Assembly: GCA_031271635.1 (NCBI GenBank)
Contig: JAISVG010000095.1
Span: 1-12,336 of the forward strand
Reading direction: 5' to 3'
Origin: Erysipelotrichaceae bacterium
GTDB taxonomy: Bacteria > Bacillota_I > Bacilli_A > RFN20 > CAG-826
DNA: 12,336 nucleotides
Shown here: positions 7,965 to 12,336 of the stretch, piece after piece
Numbering within the stretch: the first letter of the stretch is position 1
Layout: the number at the start of each line of letters is the position of its first letter
The notes under the pieces: model-generated
Told to the model about the DNA's origin: nothing
Database searches by the model: none
What the model saw: the letters and a program-made list of their open reading frames with translations, nothing else
Made by a program: the position numbers and the translations under genes

Positions 7965-8091
7965 AAACAACATCTTTCATGGTGATACTAGAGGACAAGA
8001 GGAAGAATTGAGCATGATTGCTAGGGATTTTACGATATTTAAACCCAGTAAAACTAGAAATGTCATCAAATTATTGGAGTTTATTAATTGA
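7942..8091 (+). CDS. Small 49-residue ORF or N-terminal remnant of a lost transferase
   Basis: A GTG-initiated frame of 49 codons fills the only gap in the transferase array. It overlaps the preceding gene by 23 bases and stops with TGA at 8089-8091, three bases before the next ATG and in the same phase as that gene. A GGGGA block lies eight bases before the GTG. The peptide starts with a Lys-rich strand (VKKVTIIKNN) followed by HGDTRGQEEEL, which resembles the first strand and D-x-R loop seen at the N-terminus of some GT-B transferases. It could be the stub of a deleted glycosyltransferase, a real small protein, or a translated leader that couples the flanking genes. I do not recognise it as a known family. 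The neat fit between neighbours favours translation. Confidence 0.4.
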   Translation: MKKVTIIKNNIFHGDTRGQEEELSMIARDFTIFKPSKTRNVIKLLEFIN

Positions 8092-8094
8092 GCT

Positions 8095-9156
8095 ATGAGT
8101 AAAAAAAGAATTGTTTTTGTTACCTCCTCGCTTAAAACTGGGGGCGGGAGCGAACGTCAAGTGGTGTCTTTGGCCCAGTTATTTTTTGCAGCCTCTTACG
8201 AGGTTACGATTATTGCTTATTATCGAGAAAAAGAAGAATATGAGTTACCACAAGGCATTGCTATTATTTCTCTTTCAGATTCCGAAAAGAAGAATGGTCA
8301 AATTTCGAAAATCAAACGATTACGGTGGTTGCGTCAGAGTATTAAGAAATGTAAACCCGATCTTCTTTATACGAAGCAGGCTCCAGTGGCTTTCATGGTT
8401 TATTTATCAACTTTATTTTTGAAATTAAAAATTATTTATATGTGTTCTGAATCACGTAAGACTTTTGCTAATGCTTTTATGCTGCGTCATGCGACAGTGC
8501 GAATTTTTCAAACCCCACAGCAATTAGTTTTTTTTAATCGTGAACCATCATCTAAGAACCTAGTTATTCCTAATATGTTTATCCCAAGACCTTATGTGCA
8601 GCACGACGTAAATAGTTTTAAAAGAATTGTCATGGTTGGACGATTAGAACCACAGAAAAACTATGTGCAAGCTATTGAACTTTTTAAACAATTAACGGCA
8701 AAAGACGCCTCGTTGTCTTTAACTATTTATGGTGCCGGGCGTTTAAAAGCATCATTAGAGGCTCTTGTGACAACGCTTAAATTAGAAAAAAAAGTCTTCT
8801 TTCATCCAGTTACTAGTAATCTTCTTGAAGTTTTATCACAATACGATGTCTTTTTAATGACCAGTCTTTATGAAGGATTACCAAACGCGATGATTGAGGC
8901 AATGATAGTAGGACTTCCAGTAGTGAGTTTTGATTGTCCGACGGGTCCTCGATTTCTGATTGGTGATCATAACGAAAGAGGAATTCTAATTAAAAATGTT
9001 CCTGAGTTTTTAGATATTTTTATGGAATTACCGAAGTGTCTCAAACAAATTAGGGTTGCTGCTTTTATGGCACAGCAATTTGTTTTAAATGATTTAGCAC
9101 CTGAGAACATTTTCGCTGCTCATCTTAAGATGTTAGAGAGTCTCTTTAACGACTAA
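8095..9156 (+). CDS. Family-4 glycosyltransferase, fourth of the tandem set
   Basis: A 353-residue GT-B glycosyltransferase closing the array. The glycine loop differs from the other copies: GGGSERQ at residues 16-22 instead of GGAERQ. The donor motif GRLEPQKNY is at 182-190. DVFLMTSLYEGLPNAMIEAM holds Glu260 and Glu268 of EX7E, followed by HNERG at 292-296. The ATG has no good Shine-Dalgarno sequence close by; the best, TTGGAG, ends 15 bases upstream. The small open frame before it ends only three bases away, so re-initiation is plausible. An eight-pair stem-loop covers the stop codon. No gene follows within 297 bases, so this is probably the last gene of the packed block that starts at capE or further upstream. 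Confidence 0.87.
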   Translation: MSKKRIVFVTSSLKTGGGSERQVVSLAQLFFAASYEVTIIAYYREKEEYELPQGIAIISLSDSEKKNGQISKIKRLRWLRQSIKKCKPDLLYTKQAPVAFMVYLSTLFLKLKIIYMCSESRKTFANAFMLRHATVRIFQTPQQLVFFNREPSSKNLVIPNMFIPRPYVQHDVNSFKRIVMVGRLEPQKNYVQAIELFKQLTAKDASLSLTIYGAGRLKASLEALVTTLKLEKKVFFHPVTSNLLEVLSQYDVFLMTSLYEGLPNAMIEAMIVGLPVVSFDCPTGPRFLIGDHNERGILIKNVPEFLDIFMELPKCLKQIRVAAFMAQQFVLNDLAPENIFAAHLKMLESLFND

Positions 9157-9161
9157 AGAGA
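9141..9161. other. Stem-loop over the stop codon of the last tandem transferase
   Basis: TCTCTTTA at 9141-9148 pairs perfectly with TAAAGAGA at 9154-9161 around a five-base loop; the TAA stop is in the right arm. There is no T-tract on either side, so it does not meet the pattern of an intrinsic terminator. It may still protect the 3' end of the message or be chance in AT-rich DNA. Confidence 0.3.
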
Positions 9162-9187
9162 AAATCAATTCACTAAAGAAGTAAATC

Positions 9188-9417
9188 GTGACGAAACAGT
9201 TAATTAGCGACAAAACCTTGCTCTTTTTGTTATTCGGGTTTCCTGTGGTGGTTTTACTAAGGGAAATATTATTATGATAGCATTATATCTGACACTATCA
9301 TTTAAGGCAAAGACTATAAAATGAAAGCTGCAAGAGATTATTGTGTTCTTAAGACAATTAAAGAAATATTTTTTCATAAAACTTAGAAGAACGAAAAATA
9401 CTATGATCCCAATGTAA
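9188..9417 (+). pseudogene. Possible frameshifted membrane-protein remnant
   Basis: The part at 9188-9277 reads VTKQLISDKTLLFLLFGF and continues hydrophobic to Leu29. The phase opening at 9274 continues hydrophobic for a few residues and then turns Lys/Arg-rich, interrupted by a TGA at 9322. The amphipathic and basic character looks coding rather than random, but neither piece is long and no family is recognisable. It may be the end of a transferase or membrane protein lost in a past rearrangement of the locus. Chance open frames in AT-rich DNA are a real alternative. Confidence 0.25.
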
Positions 9418-9441
9418 ATTTTTATTACTAAGCTTTTAATA

Positions 9442-9447
9442 TATAAT
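9442..9447 (+). promoter_or_regulatory. Perfect -10 box (TATAAT) with predicted start at the wzy ATG
   Basis: TATAAT occupies 9442-9447, six bases before the ATG at 9454. A -35 element at 17-base spacing would be TTTTTA at 9419-9424, a poor match, and there is no TG extension. Transcription normally begins about seven bases after the -10 hexamer, which here is the A of the ATG. No Shine-Dalgarno sequence is seen before that ATG, consistent with a leaderless message. In DNA this AT-rich a TATAAT can occur by chance. Confidence 0.4.
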
Positions 9448-9453
9448 ATTAAA

Positions 9454-11454
9454 ATGAGTGCCTTGAGAAATACTTATTCGCGAGTCATTAGTAACATAAA
9501 GGCTTTTGTATCAAAATTATATCAAGATAAAGTTCAGAAATATTTACTACTTTCGTTTGCCGTATTGACTGGGGGAATTTTAGCCTTTCGCGATATCTCG
9601 AATATTTATATTGATAAATACTATCTTGTCGCTTTTGTTGGCGCTTTTCTCATCTTTTTGCGCAAGGATCAAATGCTGATTGCCCTGGCTTTTTTTATTC
9701 CGCTTCTTTCAGGACTTCCTTGGAATTATACCCTTTTATTTTTCTCAGTTTTTTTCGTCATTAAGTCAAAGTTTAAACTTAATATCATTCAAATCATTCT
9801 CCCTGCTTTTATTCTTATTCTTGAGATTCTACTGTATTTTTTTTATGATGTTCAAAATATTGAATACATTTTATCGGATAATCAAATACATACCCAAGTC
9901 TTGGCTGACGACATTAAAGAGATTGTTTTTTATACTATTTCCATTTTTGCTTTCGTTTTTATATGTATTGATAAGAACATTAAGTTTGACATTCGCAAGA
10001 TTTTTATTTATTTTGCAACCGCGATTTTGCTTCAGTGTCTAATTGCAATCACGGTTGATTTAATCGCAACATATAATGCCTATATTTATGCAAAATATCC
10101 GGATGCTGATTTTGCAGAGTATTTCTTTAAGCCAGAACGAAGATATGTTGATATTTTACATACTATTAGATCGATAAATTTGCTCGTAAAGCCCGGTCAT
10201 GAATATGTGGTGCAAAATGAGCTGATGACTAATGTGAACGCGAATGTTTTTGGATACTTTTGTTTAATTGCAATTGCTTATTTTTCATCTTCATATAAAA
10301 AAGAAAGACGCGTCATTATTATTAATACCATTATTTTGATCGGTCTTACGAGTTTAGGTTTCTTTTGCCGTTCAAGATCTTTCATCCTTTTCTTAGGAGT
10401 ATTAATAGTCTTGTTGTTTGCCATCCATATTCTAAGATCTAACATGAAGACACGCACTATTCTGGTGATTCTTGTGGCGGTGGGGGTGGTGCTTTTACTT
10501 CTTATCGCTGCGATTGCTGCGATTCCGCAATTATTTGACTTTATTTTCGGAAGATTTTTTGAAGAGAATAGTAGTGGTGAGTTCGATGGAGGTAGGTGGC
10601 GTCTCTTTGTTACTTACTTACGGCTTTTCTTTAGTAATATTAATGTGTTCCTCTTTGGTACTGGGGCATCAAGAATGCAGTTAATTGGCATAAAAATCTT
10701 TGGAGAACCTTGGGGCATTGATCCAATTACTGGAGAGTATGGAACCGGGCCAAGTTCGACAATTCATTTCGGTTTATTACAGTTAATTATTGGGTATGGG
10801 GCTCTTGGAACTATTATTATTGGAACCCTGCTTTATTATATTGTGAAATCAAGGATTATTCATTCTTCAAAGAAGGATTTGTTACATTACGTTCCATTTA
10901 TTATGGCGATGCTTTTTACTACTACGATCCAGCTTTTTACTCCAGCAACCTCCATCTTGACTTTAGGATTAACGATTATCTGTTTAAACCAAGGGGAAAA
11001 ACTAGAAGTTCATAGTGAAAACGATGTGTTCCTTAATGACATTTTTACTCTAGTAAAAGAAATAAAAAATCGGATTAAATATCCCTCAGCAACTAATTAT
11101 TTTTATCAAAAGATGACAACACGAATCCTAGTTTCACATGACATTTTTATTTTCGATAAAAAGGAGTTTAAGGAAAATCTACGAAATGAAGAAAAACTCT
11201 TTCAAGCCCAACTAGCGGCAACAACGATTCTTAAGGAGCAAAAAAACATCAAACTCCGGATGCACCTCCAAGTCTTATTAAGGCGCCTAGAATATCACTA
11301 TAATCGCCGTCATATCATTTTATATTTGATTTATGAAAAAAGATATCTTGCTTTGACGGCTAAAAGTGGGATATATATCCCGATAAATTATCTCCATAAA
11401 GGTGATATAATTAATGGAAGTTATCATTATGAATGGGAACCAAATCACAGCTAA
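9454..11454 (+). CDS. wzy: O-antigen polymerase/ligase-like membrane protein (Wzy) with hydrophilic C-terminal extension
   Basis: A 666-residue polytopic protein that would join flipped repeat units at the outer face of the membrane. I count roughly 12-14 membrane segments between residues 29 and 512, with hydrophilic loops near 206-258 and 361-436. The second loop and its end carry Wzy/WaaL-type features: Ser-Gly followed by GGRWR at 379-383, FGTG at 401-404, and Thr-Ile-His438 before the glycine-rich segment LLQLIIGYGALG. The usual His-Asn is His-Phe here. Residues from about 515 to 666 form a soluble tail rich in Lys, Glu and Arg that ordinary Wzy proteins (about 400-450 residues) lack and that I do not recognise. 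There is no ribosome site before the ATG. It overlaps the flippase start by 26 bases. The polymerase role is inferred from topology and context; such proteins share little sequence. Confidence 0.82.
   Translation: MSALRNTYSRVISNIKAFVSKLYQDKVQKYLLLSFAVLTGGILAFRDISNIYIDKYYLVAFVGAFLIFLRKDQMLIALAFFIPLLSGLPWNYTLLFFSVFFVIKSKFKLNIIQIILPAFILILEILLYFFYDVQNIEYILSDNQIHTQVLADDIKEIVFYTISIFAFVFICIDKNIKFDIRKIFIYFATAILLQCLIAITVDLIATYNAYIYAKYPDADFAEYFFKPERRYVDILHTIRSINLLVKPGHEYVVQNELMTNVNANVFGYFCLIAIAYFSSSYKKERRVIIINTIILIGLTSLGFFCRSRSFILFLGVLIVLLFAIHILRSNMKTRTILVILVAVGVVLLLLIAAIAAIPQLFDFIFGRFFEENSSGEFDGGRWRLFVTYLRLFFSNINVFLFGTGASRMQLIGIKIFGEPWGIDPITGEYGTGPSSTIHFGLLQLIIGYGALGTIIIGTLLYYIVKSRIIHSSKKDLLHYVPFIMAMLFTTTIQLFTPATSILTLGLTIICLNQGEKLEVHSENDVFLNDIFTLVKEIKNRIKYPSATNYFYQKMTTRILVSHDIFIFDKKEFKENLRNEEKLFQAQLAATTILKEQKNIKLRMHLQVLLRRLEYHYNRRHIILYLIYEKRYLALTAKSGIYIPINYLHKGDIINGSYHYEWEPNHS
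11416..11420 (+). promoter_or_regulatory. Ribosome-binding site of the flippase gene
   Basis: GGAAG eight bases before the ATG at 11429 supports that start. A second ATG at 11433, in another phase, runs into a stop after 12 codons and is not used. Confidence 0.5.
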
Positions 11455-12336
11455 AACATCTAGTTCACTAAAATGGTCCACGATTACTGAGATCATGGCG
11501 AAATTAATAACTCCAATTGTTAGTATCATTCTCACAAAACTAATTGCGGAGGAGTTCTTTGGAATTGTTTCCTCGATTTTAATGCTCATCACTTTAATGG
11601 AAGTTTTTTCGGCTTACGGATTTTGTAATGCCGTGATTCAAAAGAAGTTCAAAGATGAAGCTGCAATGAAAAAGGCACAAAACGTGGCCTTTACTGTGAA
11701 TGCTTGCCTTTCAATCATTCTATTCATTATTCTTTTAATAGCTTCAGAGCCCTTAACAGTATTGATGGTTAATGATGTAAAATATCAGTTGGCTTTCATT
11801 GTTTTAGCAACACAAATCGTTATTTTTGGTTTTAAAAGTGTTCCTGAGGCGGTTTTAAAACGCCTCTTCCAGTTTAAGCGCCTCTTTATAATTAGGATTA
11901 TTACGGCATTGTCATCGCTCCTAATAGCTGTTCCTTTAGCGTTCGTCCTTCCTAATGAATTAAAATTCTGGGCCATTGTAATTAGTGCAGTAGCTCCAGA
12001 ACTTTTAAAAATGATGTTGCTTTTTACAATTTCAAAGCTTAAGATTCGTTTTGAGTTTTCAAAGTTAGTTTTTAAGGAATTACTCGGTTTTTCGATGTTT
12101 AATCTCCTTGGAGGTATTATTGTTTGGGCGATATCTTGGGTAGACTTCTTTTTCGTTTCGTTTTCGTTTGATGCTGCATCAGCCGGTGAGTATCGGCAAC
12201 CAATTATTCAATTAGTCCAGATTTTCTCTTTAGTGGAGGCAGCAGTCCTCCCAGTGGCTTTATCGGCCCTCGCACGACTTAAGAACAATAAAGAAGAACT
12301 AGCGCGAGTTTTCTACCGTTTTCAACAGATTACAGC
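11429..12336 (+). CDS. wzx: Wzx-type polysaccharide flippase, N-terminal part (3' end outside window)
   Basis: This frame is open from the ATG at 11429 to the window end and gives 302 residues of an integral membrane protein of the MOP exporter superfamily (polysaccharide synthesis/WzxC-like). It would move the undecaprenyl-linked repeat unit across the cytoplasmic membrane. The N-terminus SSSLKWSTITEIMAKLI at residues 11-27, followed by LTKLIAEEFFGIVSSIL at 35-51 and AYGFCNAVIQKK at 62-73, matches the family pattern of a Lys-Trp start, an L-x-x-L-x-x-x-x-F-G-I segment and a Gly-x-x-x-A-x-I-Q-K turn. Alternating hydrophobic segments follow at about 83-105, 120-136, 153-175 and 180-201, and continue past 215. 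Family members are usually 470-510 residues, so roughly 60 percent is present. It overlaps the wzy-like gene by 26 bases, which suggests co-expression. Confidence 0.88.
   Translation, partial: MNGNQITAKTSSSLKWSTITEIMAKLITPIVSIILTKLIAEEFFGIVSSILMLITLMEVFSAYGFCNAVIQKKFKDEAAMKKAQNVAFTVNACLSIILFIILLIASEPLTVLMVNDVKYQLAFIVLATQIVIFGFKSVPEAVLKRLFQFKRLFIIRIITALSSLLIAVPLAFVLPNELKFWAIVISAVAPELLKMMLLFTISKLKIRFEFSKLVFKELLGFSMFNLLGGIIVWAISWVDFFFVSFSFDAASAGEYRQPIIQLVQIFSLVEAAVLPVALSALARLKNNKEELARVFYRFQQIT

Larger units (their letters stand above)
9157..9453 (+). other. AT-rich non-coding spacer with possible decayed coding sequence
   Basis: The 297 bases between the transferase array and the second wzy-like gene hold no intact gene. 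Two pieces look like relics. A GTG frame at 9188-9277 encodes 29 residues, mostly one hydrophobic membrane-like segment with Lys/Asp in front. In a second phase, starting at an ATG at 9274 that overlaps this stop as ATGA, an otherwise open stretch runs to a TAA at 9415-9417 with one TGA at 9322-9324. Read together they look like a membrane protein broken by a frameshift and a stop. The spacer also has a seven-pair inverted repeat (arms 9274-9280 and 9295-9301) and an 8-base direct repeat (9152-9159 and 9172-9179) spaced by 20 bases. It ends in a promoter-like sequence. Confidence 0.4.

Noticed and set aside
7942..9156. Read-through of TGA at 8089-8091, fusing the 49-codon frame to the next transferase (recoded TGA)
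   Set aside because: The two frames are in phase, but tryptophan is encoded by TGG in the genes here, TGA cleanly ends capE and capF at ATGA overlaps, and the transferase already has a normal N-terminus at its own ATG.
11320..11592. 90-codon minus-strand frame across the wzy-wzx junction
   Set aside because: It lies opposite two well-supported genes and its hydrophobicity mirrors the membrane segments of the flippase on the other strand.

Overview
This window is the middle of a polysaccharide (capsule or exopolysaccharide) biosynthesis locus of the Wzx/Wzy type. All supported genes lie on the + strand. The DNA is AT-rich. The best ribosome-binding sites are strong purine-rich Shine-Dalgarno (SD) sequences of the AAGGAGG kind. 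The sugar-nucleotide genes keep the order and domain structure of capE-capF-capG, known from Staphylococcus aureus type 5/8 capsule loci and related in function to fnlA/B/C. I infer a low-GC Bacillota- or Tenericutes-like bacterium; the species cannot be told from this sequence. Tryptophan is encoded by TGG inside the genes and TGA ends at least two of them, so the standard bacterial code fits.

Layout. (1) Bases 1-1488: the 3' part of a gene joining the end of an O-antigen polymerase/ligase-like membrane protein to a complete family-4 glycosyltransferase (GT4) in one reading frame. (2) Bases 1533-4701: capE, capF and capG, linked by ATGA stop-start overlaps, which together make UDP-N-acetyl-L-fucosamine from UDP-GlcNAc. 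(3) Bases 4689-9156: four GT4 genes in a row, alike in motifs and length. The first three are packed with 1-13 base overlaps. A 49-codon open frame starting with GTG bridges the gap before the fourth. (4) Bases 9157-9453: a non-genic, very AT-rich spacer with apparent coding remnants, a stem-loop at its left edge and a perfect TATAAT box at its right edge. (5) Bases 9454-11454: a second polymerase/ligase-like membrane protein with an unusual hydrophilic C-terminal extension of about 150 residues. (6) Base 11429 to the window end: the first 302 residues of a Wzx-type flippase.

How the genes probably work together. CapE, CapF and CapG supply UDP-L-FucNAc. The five GT4 domains would build a repeat unit on undecaprenyl diphosphate at the inner face of the membrane. 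Wzx would flip it, and one or both Wzy-like proteins would polymerise it. Not seen here are an initiating phosphoglycosyltransferase, a chain-length regulator with its kinase or phosphatase, and an attachment enzyme. They would have to lie outside the window.

I see no tRNA, rRNA, CRISPR array or insertion sequence. The points most worth a second look are the Wzy-GT4 fusion, an eight-G tract inside capE that could cause phase variation, the small bridging ORF, a possible leaderless promoter in front of the second wzy-like gene, and that protein's extra C-terminal domain.
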